The translations under genes were made by a program, and so were the position numbers. 11,883 bases of DNA from an uncultured Lachnospiraceae bacterium (lineage in GTDB: Bacteria; Bacillota; Clostridia; Lachnospirales; Lachnospiraceae), in the NCBI GenBank assembly GCA_910588755.1, contig CAJUQZ010000135.1, positions 1 to 11,883 on the forward strand, read 5' to 3'. Below the pieces are notes generated by a model that was not told where the DNA came from, did no database searches, and was given only the letters and a program-made list of their open reading frames with translations. Positions 1 to 7,054 of the stretch are shown in pieces; the stretch's first letter is position 1; every line of letters starts with the position of its first letter.

Positions 1-60
1 TATAAATATATCGGGAGATATATTGACAAATTTCAAATTTTGAGATAGGAGGATACCTAT

Positions 61-423
61 ATGAAGATATTTGATTTTGAGACAAATGGCAATACCTACA
101 AGATGAAACTGGATGTCAGGACTTATTCCAACGGCAACCTTGCCCTCGCAATGCACATTGATACAGAGGATGGCTGGGAACCCTGGAATATCCTTACCGT
201 AAATCTTGGCTTTCCTCTGGAAAAAGATATTGCCTATATTGACACGAACAACAATGGCGAATCCATCCTCGCATGGATCATCCGCAACAAGCTGGCTGTT
301 CCCACAGGGAAAACCGGCAGGAGCGGCTACTGTACCTATCCACAGTATAGATTCCGCGAGACTGCCCTCCCGGAAATCGACACGGACGGCTATGAAAAAT
401 ATCTGGCGGATCTTGCTGCTTAG
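61..423 (+). CDS. DUF4313-like protein of integrative conjugative elements
   Basis: This encodes 120 residues of unknown molecular function. The pattern (opening MKIFDF, then YSNGNLAL, a TVNLGFPL stretch, an acidic YIDTNNNGE segment and PTGKTGRSGYCTYPQYRF near residues 81-98) is what I recall for DUF4313, a small family found mostly on Bacteroides and Clostridia conjugative elements. Length is normal for that family. There is no signal peptide or membrane segment, so it should be cytoplasmic. The start is set by AGGAGG at 47-52, eight bases before the ATG. It stands alone, convergent with the HTH gene, and ends just before a bidirectional terminator. The family name is from memory and the role is unknown; the main value of the gene is as a marker of mobile-element DNA. 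Confidence 0.75.
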   Translation: MKIFDFETNGNTYKMKLDVRTYSNGNLALAMHIDTEDGWEPWNILTVNLGFPLEKDIAYIDTNNNGESILAWIIRNKLAVPTGKTGRSGYCTYPQYRFRETALPEIDTDGYEKYLADLAA

Positions 424-436
424 AAGAATTGCTTTA

Positions 437-486
437 GTGAAAAAAGAAAAGCGCTGGCACACAACCCCAGCGCTTTTCTGCTTTTT
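437..486. terminator. Bidirectional rho-independent terminator
   Basis: A perfect 13-bp stem pairs 445-457 (AGAAAAGCGCTGG) with 467-479 (CCAGCGCTTTTCT) around a 9-base loop. T-rich DNA follows on the + strand (482-486) and an A-run precedes it (440-445), which becomes a T-run on the - strand. It can therefore end both the DUF4313-like transcript and the convergent sigma/HTH transcript. Confidence 0.9.
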
Positions 487-667
487 AGAAACGAAACATC
501 CTGATACTCTTGATGAGCGTGATACAAAGCTCCTGATACAAGTCTTCATCAAACCTGCCTCCAATGATTGCCCCCTTTATCAAAAGAGGCTTGTACATCT
601 CCAGAAGGGCAATGACTGCCGATTCCTGTCCGACCTTTGCCTGCAATAATATTTCCTTAAAATTCAC
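485..667 (-). CDS. Small helix-turn-helix domain protein of Tn916/Tn1549-type elements
   Basis: This 60-residue protein matches the short helix-turn-helix family (HTH_16-like) usually paired with a sigma-like factor in conjugative elements. The opening FKEILLQAKVGQESAVIALL, the YKPLLIKGAI segment and FDEDLYQELCITLIKSIR are characteristic. The start is GTG (667-665) and overlaps the sigma gene's TGA as GTGA, a four-base overlap implying translational coupling. The stop lies inside the T-rich end of the bidirectional terminator. It probably acts with the sigma-like protein in controlling element genes or excision; that role comes from family context, not from this sequence. Several relatives are somewhat longer, but the core motif is complete here, so truncation is not obvious. 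Confidence 0.8.
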   Translation of the reverse strand: MNFKEILLQAKVGQESAVIALLEMYKPLLIKGAIIGGRFDEDLYQELCITLIKSIRMFRF

Positions 668-1074
668 TTACTCATCTCCTTCATTTTCTTTTTAATCTTC
701 TGGATCGTCCGGTAATAAATTGCTGCCACACCCTTATATCCCAGCCCCATTTCCTCTGCCAGCGATTCAAAGCTCCTCTCGTCCAATACCCTTGCAAAAA
801 AGATATGACGCTCCCGATCATTAACCTCTTTCAGCGCATGAATCAGGGCACTGTCCTCCAACTGCATAGACAAAGGCAGCTCAGACAGCATATCTTTTTC
901 TACATCCTCTTTTTGGCTGTCTTCGATTACTTCTGTTACAAACTCTGTCTGCTGTTGCCTGCTTATCTGTTGTATGTATTCACCCCGACGGTGTTGGACT
1001 GCTGTTGCCAGGTACGCCGTAAATTGGTTCTGGAGAATCTCTGTTTCGCTCTTCCCATTATTTTTCTGCCACAT
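664..1074 (-). CDS. Sigma-70 region 4-like regulator of a conjugative element
   Basis: This 136-residue protein has a variable, charged N-terminal half and a C-terminal sigma-70 region-4-like helix-turn-helix. The C-terminal part runs from ALIHALKEVNDRERHIFF through RSFESLAEEMGLGYKGVAAI to the basic tail QKIKKKMKEMSK (about residues 78-136). This layout is that of the Orf7-type factors of Tn916/Tn1549-family elements. The ATG at 1074 has AAGGAGGA at 1081-1088 seven bases upstream. It is coupled to the HTH gene by a GTGA overlap. A perfect 11-bp hairpin lies directly upstream of its ribosome binding site. Family-level assignment is solid; target promoters are unknown. Confidence 0.85.
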   Translation of the reverse strand: MWQKNNGKSETEILQNQFTAYLATAVQHRRGEYIQQISRQQQTEFVTEVIEDSQKEDVEKDMLSELPLSMQLEDSALIHALKEVNDRERHIFFARVLDERSFESLAEEMGLGYKGVAAIYYRTIQKIKKKMKEMSK

Positions 1075-1090
1075 GGCTTTTCCTCCTTGA

Positions 1091-1116
1091 TTTCAGATTT
1101 TTTTGAAAATCTGAAA
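1091..1116 (-). promoter_or_regulatory. Hairpin in the leader of the sigma-like gene
   Basis: Perfect inverted repeat TTTCAGATTTT (1091-1101) and AAAATCTGAAA (1106-1116) with a 4-base loop. It sits immediately upstream of the AAGGAGGA ribosome binding site (1081-1088) of the sigma-like gene. On the - strand it would be a stem in the mRNA leader, or an operator at the DNA level. The sequence does not decide between these. Confidence 0.5.
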
Positions 1117-1518
1117 CCGGAGGTGAACGAGCGCAGGGTAGACAGTGTAACCTTACATAGCTTTTTATCGTATAAGAAAAAGAACCATTATCCATATACC
1201 GGATAACCGTCCTTTCTTTGAATACTTCCACTTCTCTCTAAACAGCATCGTACCACCCTACCATACGGAGGCAGTCTTGTCATGTGAAAGTCTATGCTTT
1301 TTTTACGAAATTTCCCTGCCGCTGCCCGGCCTACGACTATTCCCCAATGTCTGCCATGCATCCTTCCCCATAGCACACTAAAAACACTCAAACAAGCCCC
1401 TGATGAACCATGTTTCTCATTGTGCTATCTTTTTCGCAAAAAGGCTCGCTTTCTGTAAAATTGGTGCGAATTATTTTTTCCTTTCAAGGCTGATGCGGAG
1501 CCTCACGATCCGTAAACG
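1117..1518. other. Intergenic stretch without a convincing gene
   Basis: About 400 bases separate the ICE-like module from the RiPP operon. One 67-codon open frame on the - strand (1188-1391) lacks a ribosome binding site and any recognisable motif, so I do not call it. Only weak short inverted repeats are visible, such as AGGCT (1487-1491) with AGCCT (1499-1503). I could not find a good -35/-10 pair for the sigma-like gene. One end of the inserted RiPP module may lie here, but no transposase, integrase or att-like repeat is visible. Confidence 0.5.
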
Positions 1519-1545
1519 AAAAAAAGGGCTGACGCCAGCCCCTTT
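1519..1545 (-). terminator. Rho-independent terminator of the RiPP operon
   Basis: GGGCTG (1526-1531) pairs with CAGCCC (1536-1541) around the loop ACGC. A run of seven A's at 1519-1525 reads as seven U's on the - strand transcript. It lies about 20 bases after the stop of the last ABC gene, where the end of the operon is expected. Confidence 0.9.
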
Positions 1546-1565
1546 GATACGGCATTTTCAGGAAT

Positions 1566-3383
1566 CTAGGTTGTAACATAGTACTGTGCCTGGGCGTTCC
1601 ACATCTGTGAATATCGCCCGTCGCTCTTCAAAAGCTGTTCATGTGTACTCTGCTCGATCACCTGCCCGTTATCCATGACAATGATCGTGTCGCAGAACTT
1701 ACAGGATGTCAGCCGATGAGATATGTATATAACTCCCCGGGAACCGATCAGTTCCGCAAGTCTTGTGTAGACGTCGAATTCTGCCTGAGGATCCAGCGCA
1801 GCTGTTGGCTCATCCAGGATCACCAACGATGCATCCTTATAAATTGCACGCGCAATGGCGATCTTCTGTGCTTCCCCTCCTGATATATCTACGCCGTCTT
1901 TTTCATATTCCCTGTAAAGAACCGTATCCAATCCATTTTCCAGAGATTTCATCCATTCTCCCATTCCTGCTCGATTTAAAGCATCCTCTGCGCGCTCTGG
2001 GTCAAAGGTATCGGAGGAAGCGACCACACTGCCTAACAAAAAGGAAAACAGTGAAAAATCCTGAAATACAACGGCAAGAAGATTCCGATAGGTGTCTTCG
2101 TCAAAATCCCATATATCCACACCATCCAAAAGAATGCTTCCATGATCCGGCCGATACAGACGGCATAAAAGTTTGATCAAAGTTGTTTTACCACTACCGT
2201 TAAGACCGACAATTGCGGTTTTATGTCTGGCATCAATTTTGACATTCAGCCCGTCTATCGCCGGCTGATCCGTACCGGGATAGGTAAAGGAGACATTTCT
2301 GAATTCGATTTCCTTCATGCTTTTCGGTTTGACCATGCCTTCTCGAGTCTTTGGCGTCTCAATCTCAATATAATCCAGGGTACTGGCCAGTCTGTCCGTA
2401 TCCACCTGAAGTTCAGCCCTTGTCTGCAGAAGCGAGGAAAGACCGGTTGATAACTGAAACAGAGCCTGCGCATACTGTACGACATATCCGATAGCAATCT
2501 GTCCCACGTAGGCACAGAACGCGGCCATCAGATAAGATAAGCCGATTAGCAGGCTGTTCGATCCACCCTTGATCATTCCACCTGCAAAATTGATCCCAGA
2601 CAGTCTCAGCGCGTGCTCATGTACATTCTCATTTTCTTCCTTTACACTCGGTTCAATGAGGGAAGAGGCTCCATAGATTAGGATATCCTTGATGCCACGG
2701 TAACTGATTGCCTGGCTCCCCTCCGTCATACTTTGGAAACGACTCCTGCTCTCTGTCTGCGTCATTCTGCCCATTTCATCAGATTCGCGTTTGCTGTAGT
2801 ATCTGTCAAAGAAAAGAGCGCTTGCCACGGAAAGTATCAGCATTATGAGGATTGTTCCGAAAAGATATCCGTTTTTATCTGCGATTGACCGGACCAACAG
2901 CGGAACAAGAATTATGACAGAGACAACAATACCTGTTATCTGTTGAACGATCTGCTGTACCTTGGCTGTTACACCGAAAAAGCCACTGCCCCAGCTGCGA
3001 TCGGTCTTGATCCTGCTTTGCATCTGTCGCGTTTTTTCGCTGTCCATCTGCGAATACTCCATCGTCATGGTCGTGCGTGCAATCAGCGTTTCAAAGCTGT
3101 ATGAGATGTTCTGGCTCATGACATTTACGGTTTTCTCCATCCATGATCTCAATACATTGACGATCATCGTAACCAGAGCGCCTGCCAGTGCAAAAAGCAT
3201 CACTGTTTTAAAATCCCTCTGAATAACGATCCTGTTGATCACCTGTGCCATGACAAGCACGGGAAGATAGCCTGCTAGGGCCTGCAGGATCCCATTTGCC
3301 GTGATATACGGGAAAAACCGGGAATCCATACGACGGAGCAATGCAAAAGATCTGCGGACAGTGCTGTCGGATTTATGCTTCAT
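1566..3383 (-). CDS. ABC exporter half-transporter (permease-ATPase), second of a pair
   Basis: This 605-residue protein has an N-terminal membrane domain (hydrophobic stretches near residues 23-53, 58-81, 148-167, 174-192, 276-294 and 297-316) and a C-terminal ATPase. ATPase motifs, in order: Walker A GLNGSGKTT (393-401), Q-loop VVFQD (438-442), signature ISGGEAQK (from 500), Walker B LVILDEP (520-526) with the catalytic Glu, and H-loop ISHR (554-557). There is no C39 peptidase domain, so it does not itself cleave a leader. The frame is open 44 codons further upstream, but AGGAGG at 3393-3398 points to ATG 3383 (MKHKSDST). That gives an 11-base overlap with the upstream ABC gene, consistent with coupled synthesis and a heterodimer. 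The likely cargo is the modified peptide, inferred from context only. The gene is followed by the operon terminator. Confidence 0.92.
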   Translation of the reverse strand: MKHKSDSTVRRSFALLRRMDSRFFPYITANGILQALAGYLPVLVMAQVINRIVIQRDFKTVMLFALAGALVTMIVNVLRSWMEKTVNVMSQNISYSFETLIARTTMTMEYSQMDSEKTRQMQSRIKTDRSWGSGFFGVTAKVQQIVQQITGIVVSVIILVPLLVRSIADKNGYLFGTILIMLILSVASALFFDRYYSKRESDEMGRMTQTESRSRFQSMTEGSQAISYRGIKDILIYGASSLIEPSVKEENENVHEHALRLSGINFAGGMIKGGSNSLLIGLSYLMAAFCAYVGQIAIGYVVQYAQALFQLSTGLSSLLQTRAELQVDTDRLASTLDYIEIETPKTREGMVKPKSMKEIEFRNVSFTYPGTDQPAIDGLNVKIDARHKTAIVGLNGSGKTTLIKLLCRLYRPDHGSILLDGVDIWDFDEDTYRNLLAVVFQDFSLFSFLLGSVVASSDTFDPERAEDALNRAGMGEWMKSLENGLDTVLYREYEKDGVDISGGEAQKIAIARAIYKDASLVILDEPTAALDPQAEFDVYTRLAELIGSRGVIYISHRLTSCKFCDTIIVMDNGQVIEQSTHEQLLKSDGRYSQMWNAQAQYYVTT

Positions 3384-5175
3384 TTGCATCCACCTCCTGA
3401 TAATATCTGCTTTGTATCTCGAAAAGATGTGCATATTTGCCATGACGCCGAAGCAGTTCTTCGTGGGTCCCATCCTCTTCAATATGCCCATTGTCCAGCA
3501 AAATAATCCGGTCAAGGAAACGGGTACTTGCCAGTCTGTGAGAAATGTAAATACAGGTTCTTATCCCGCACAGGGCATGGAAGAATGAATAGGTTTCACT
3601 TTCCGCCAAAGCGTCCAGAGCTGCTGTAGGTTCATCCAATATCCACAGCGCTGCGCCGGATCGATACAGCATTCTTGCCATCATCAGTTTTTGTTGCTGA
3701 CCGCCGGAAAGCTCAATCCCATTTTCATCCACGGCCCTTGTCATCTGTGTATTCAGACCGGAAGAACACTTCTCAACCGTTTCATAAAGTCCAACACGTT
3801 TAAGACAGTCTTCCACCCTCCCGATATCAGTCTTTTCAATTGGTTTCATGGAGATATTCTCCGCTATGCTGTACGGAAGAATGAGACTGTCCTGGAAAAC
3901 CGCCCCAATCTGATCCGCCCTCTGCTCAAATGTCATCTGCTCTGCAGGTCTTCCGTTTATTAGAATCTGCCCGGACTGAGGGGAATATAGTCCGCAAAGA
4001 AGCTTTACCAGGGTTGTTTTCCCGGCTCCGTTTACTCCCACCAAAGCAAGTTTTTCTCCTGCCGAAATCTTCAGGTTGATATGGTCCAGTATATTATGTG
4101 CACCGTCATAAGAAAAGCAAACATCCCGAAGTTCTACAGTTACATTGGGAACAGATGCCTGCATGGTCTCTTCACCGGTTCGTTCCGTTTCCTCCGTGGC
4201 GCTGAAATAGGAACTGACTGCAGCAATCCCCGTACATCCCAGACAGAGTGTGCCGTAGCTTTGTATGAAGTTGGTTACAAACCCTGTCAGCTGTCCGATG
4301 ACGCCGAAATACAGCACAAATTCGCTGATCGTTATGTGGTTGTTACATACCTCATAAACAAGATATCCATAAGCAACCGCATCTCTCATAAAGGAAGTGA
4401 CGGCAGAAAAAACATTATTGCCCAGAATCCTCTGCTGAAACTCATTGTTGATCTCCCGAAGTTTCCCCAGGCTTTTATCCATAACCGTACAAAGCCAATC
4501 ACTCATTCTGTACAGGCGGATATCTTTCCCGATTTTCGTATTCTGAAAAGCATTGATCAGATAAAAATACTTTCTCATCTCAGCTGCCTGTTCATCCTGC
4601 CGCTTCTCATTGGCTTTCTGCGTGCGTTTGAGTGTAAAATAACTCAGAGCCGACAGTGCTGCCATCACAAGGATCAAAAGCGGGCTCAGACGGCTCAGCA
4701 TTCCTGCATAGATTACGAAACTGGCGACGCAGATGATTAGGTTCATCACCCCTTCAAGCAATAACCTGACATCCGCTCCCCACAAACAAACCTGGCGAGC
4801 TTTCTCATATGCTTTTTGACCGACATCGCTTTCCGTATATTCATATTTTGCATCCAATCTTCTTAAGAACAGGCGGTAAAGCAGATTCCGTCCCATGTAC
4901 AGCTGTCGCATTCCTCTTCCGCCTTGCACTCCCGAACAAGCACAGGAAACAACAACATACGCAACCGTGATCAGTATGACACCGGTCCACTGCGGTGAAT
5001 CCGCATCGCTCCCGACAACCGCCACAGCATAGGAAGGAATATATACCATCAATACAGAAGATGCGAGCGTAAGCAGCACGCAAAGCACTACCATGACCAG
5101 GAGCACCGGCTCTTCTCTCAGGATATTCGAAAAAAGGAACTTCATTCCCTTTCGCACTGTGTGATGCTTCACCAT
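3373..5175 (-). CDS. ABC exporter half-transporter (permease-ATPase), first of a pair
   Basis: This 600-residue protein has a membrane domain (hydrophobic segments near residues 22-50, 64-82, 140-160, 163-181, 260-276 and 284-305) followed by an ATPase. Motifs: Walker A GVNGAGKTT (380-388), Q-loop VFQD (426-429), signature LSGGQQQK (489-496), Walker B LWILDEPTAALD (510-521) and H-loop SHR (545-547). All catalytic residues look intact, as in its partner, so neither half is obviously degenerate. There is no peptidase domain. The ATG at 5175 has only a weak AGAGAGG at 5180-5186; ATG 5145 is an alternative but is no better placed. It lies 38 bases after the YcaO gene and overlaps the next ABC gene by 11 bases. 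Role: probable export of the matured peptide, or self-protection by efflux, both inferred from position. Confidence 0.92.
   Translation of the reverse strand: MVKHHTVRKGMKFLFSNILREEPVLLVMVVLCVLLTLASSVLMVYIPSYAVAVVGSDADSPQWTGVILITVAYVVVSCACSGVQGGRGMRQLYMGRNLLYRLFLRRLDAKYEYTESDVGQKAYEKARQVCLWGADVRLLLEGVMNLIICVASFVIYAGMLSRLSPLLILVMAALSALSYFTLKRTQKANEKRQDEQAAEMRKYFYLINAFQNTKIGKDIRLYRMSDWLCTVMDKSLGKLREINNEFQQRILGNNVFSAVTSFMRDAVAYGYLVYEVCNNHITISEFVLYFGVIGQLTGFVTNFIQSYGTLCLGCTGIAAVSSYFSATEETERTGEETMQASVPNVTVELRDVCFSYDGAHNILDHINLKISAGEKLALVGVNGAGKTTLVKLLCGLYSPQSGQILINGRPAEQMTFEQRADQIGAVFQDSLILPYSIAENISMKPIEKTDIGRVEDCLKRVGLYETVEKCSSGLNTQMTRAVDENGIELSGGQQQKLMMARMLYRSGAALWILDEPTAALDALAESETYSFFHALCGIRTCIYISHRLASTRFLDRIILLDNGHIEEDGTHEELLRRHGKYAHLFEIQSRYYQEVDANEA
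3393..3398 (-). promoter_or_regulatory. Ribosome binding site that fixes the second ABC start
   Basis: AGGAGG on the - strand, nine bases before ATG 3383 and only three before the alternative ATG 3389. It lies inside the last codons of the upstream ABC gene. This argues against the longer reading that begins at 3515. Confidence 0.8.
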
Positions 5176-5213
5176 ACTACCTCTCTTTCAATAAATGTTC
5201 TCCCTATGCCCTG

Positions 5214-7013
5214 TCACATAACAGCTTCGCGACATAATGCAATGAATTTTCTGAAATCTTCGTTCATATAATTATGATCCGACTGTATCATAGAAGTCTG
5301 TAGTTTTTCCCATGTGTCATAACAGCATTTCCCTCTCAGATTGCAGGTTTCACAGTTTGGACAGGACGGTATCTTAAAACCATTCTTGTGGATTCTAATC
5401 AAGTTATTTACTTCTTCAATGATTTTTTCGTTCGATCCAAATCCACAGAAGTATTCCATGATCTGCTCATCCCGAACTTCCTCCTTAAATGCTTTAATAA
5501 TCACCTTATCCACCTGTCTTATTACTTCATTCACTCTTGCATCAACATTATAGATATCAATGTATTTCTCTGCAATATCATATTCTTTTAAGTACAAAGC
5601 AAGATACGCTGCAAACAGATATGGACTATAAATGTAAGGTGCGTCCGATATGTGGGTAGTGATAACTCCCAGAAGTTTTGTCATGCTGAATGCGTAAGTA
5701 TATGCCGGGTATTGAAGAATATTCAGAATACAGTTTAGGGTATCCTTCGTTAAATATTTGCCCGCCTCAACTGTCGTACGGAACTTACGAATTGACTTCA
5801 GCGTATTATACAAACCGATTTCCTTATCTGTAGGATAATACAAAGATGCACATACATCAGGCATGACAATTCTGATACAAGGTACGCCATATTTAGTATA
5901 GTTTATCAAACCAACTGTGTCCGCTATCGTTTTGCACCTTTCTAACATAAACTTGACGGCCTCATCATTTGTAATGACGCTATCACAAAACCCGGATATG
6001 ATATCTGTTGTGTTTGCTATACTTCTAAAGAACCCTCGAGGAAGTCTGCCGGTGCCATCAATTTCCGCTCTGATATGATCGTATGCTCTATCATCGCTAA
6101 ACCAAAAACCTTTCACCGCAGTATCGGAAACATAGCACTCATTCATACGCAAACGGAAATTCAAATCAAAACTCAGTCCCTGAAATACTTCCGTTATACA
6201 GCGCTGAAGTGCGATGTCCACATTTGCATCAGCCCCCAGTTTGAAATAATACTTTGTCATACTAGGGTCAAAAATTAGAACTCCGATAACCGGCAACTTG
6301 CCACCAAGAGAACAGTCAATAACGCGTACATGGTATTTCCGCAATTCTATCGCCTGGATCAGTTTATAAGAATTCAGATTTGCATAAGCCTGCTCTCCTA
6401 TCGCCTTAAAAACATCATCATATTTCTCTTTATATATAAATTGAGTTACATAGCGTTCAAACAATTCGCTGACACCTTGAACAAAAGCCTCTGAAAAAGT
6501 ATTTCCAGCTGCAGTCCCATTAGCTCCGCATAAAACCGTCAGCAGATTTTCCGGTAATACATATTTTTCCCCTGTGAAAATATCTTCACATTTGCATACG
6601 CCACCATTTTCTGCATTTGTCAGAAGCATTTCCTCTGCATTGTCATCATTGACTGACTCCCAGATTTTAGGAAAAAATTTTACAAACCCTTCTTCCACAT
6701 GTTCCGTTTCAGGTAGTTTCCTATTTTTATTCTTTTTCAAAGGATAGAGGTAATCCATCAACATTCCGCATTGAAGTCTTTCAAAAAATTCACCCATAGC
6801 GCTCGCCATGGTATACTCCGGTGTGATACCCTTTCCATTTGTACCAATTGTTGGCAAGCCTTTAACCTCAATTCTGTTTGAATACCAATAATCTTTGTAG
6901 CTTTCCTCCTGTACTACTTCTCTGTCTATACCAAGTGAAGACAAAATATGACCAAATCTCTCCACACTTTCATTTGGCATAGCATCTTTTCGATTCCACG
7001 CATGTACATCCAC
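5214..7013 (-). CDS. YcaO-domain enzyme (E. coli YcaO-like) with C-terminal cysteine cluster
   Basis: This 599-residue protein carries the YcaO ATP-dependent backbone-modifying fold. Visible signatures: GTNGKGITPEYTMASAMGEF then FER (57-79), AAGNTFSEAFVQGVSELFER (168-187) and ADANVDIALQRCITEVFQG (261-279), which hold the conserved ATP/Mg-binding acidic residues. The stretch CSLGGKLPVIGVLIFDP (234-250) resembles E. coli YcaO more than SagD/McbD. A helical, TPR-like section follows (about 460-540), and then an unusual cluster CPNCETCNLRGKCC (551-564). YcaO enzymes phosphorylate a peptide backbone oxygen to form azolines, thioamides or amidines. With no E1-like or TfuA partner visible, the reaction here is open. 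The start is GTG at 7013, supported by AGGAGG at 7023-7028. It sits 41 bases after the protease gene. The family call is strong; the product is not known. Confidence 0.93.
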   Translation of the reverse strand: MDVHAWNRKDAMPNESVERFGHILSSLGIDREVVQEESYKDYWYSNRIEVKGLPTIGTNGKGITPEYTMASAMGEFFERLQCGMLMDYLYPLKKNKNRKLPETEHVEEGFVKFFPKIWESVNDDNAEEMLLTNAENGGVCKCEDIFTGEKYVLPENLLTVLCGANGTAAGNTFSEAFVQGVSELFERYVTQFIYKEKYDDVFKAIGEQAYANLNSYKLIQAIELRKYHVRVIDCSLGGKLPVIGVLIFDPSMTKYYFKLGADANVDIALQRCITEVFQGLSFDLNFRLRMNECYVSDTAVKGFWFSDDRAYDHIRAEIDGTGRLPRGFFRSIANTTDIISGFCDSVITNDEAVKFMLERCKTIADTVGLINYTKYGVPCIRIVMPDVCASLYYPTDKEIGLYNTLKSIRKFRTTVEAGKYLTKDTLNCILNILQYPAYTYAFSMTKLLGVITTHISDAPYIYSPYLFAAYLALYLKEYDIAEKYIDIYNVDARVNEVIRQVDKVIIKAFKEEVRDEQIMEYFCGFGSNEKIIEEVNNLIRIHKNGFKIPSCPNCETCNLRGKCCYDTWEKLQTSMIQSDHNYMNEDFRKFIALCREAVM

Positions 7014-7022
7014 AAGTTGTAC

Positions 7023-7028
7023 CCTCCT
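7023..7028 (-). promoter_or_regulatory. Ribosome binding site supporting a GTG start for the YcaO gene
   Basis: AGGAGG on the - strand, nine bases before GTG 7013. No in-frame ATG lies nearby upstream, so GTG is the best start. Confidence 0.75.
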
Positions 7029-7054
7029 GTATTTAATCTTAATATTTTTTGCAT

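Noticed and set aside
206..649. 147-codon + strand frame across the terminator
   Set aside because: It overlaps the DUF4313-like and HTH genes in other frames and reads through a strong terminator.
1188..1391. 67-codon frame on the - strand between the ICE module and the RiPP operon
   Set aside because: No ribosome binding site, no motif and an odd basic/aromatic composition; most likely chance.
3384..3515. 44-residue N-terminal extension of the second ABC protein
   Set aside because: It would overlap the upstream ABC gene by 143 bases. The only good ribosome binding site (3393-3398) points to ATG 3383.
4081..4740. 219-codon frame on the + strand
   Set aside because: It is antisense to the clearly coding first ABC gene, shows no motif or start signal, and is a shadow frame.
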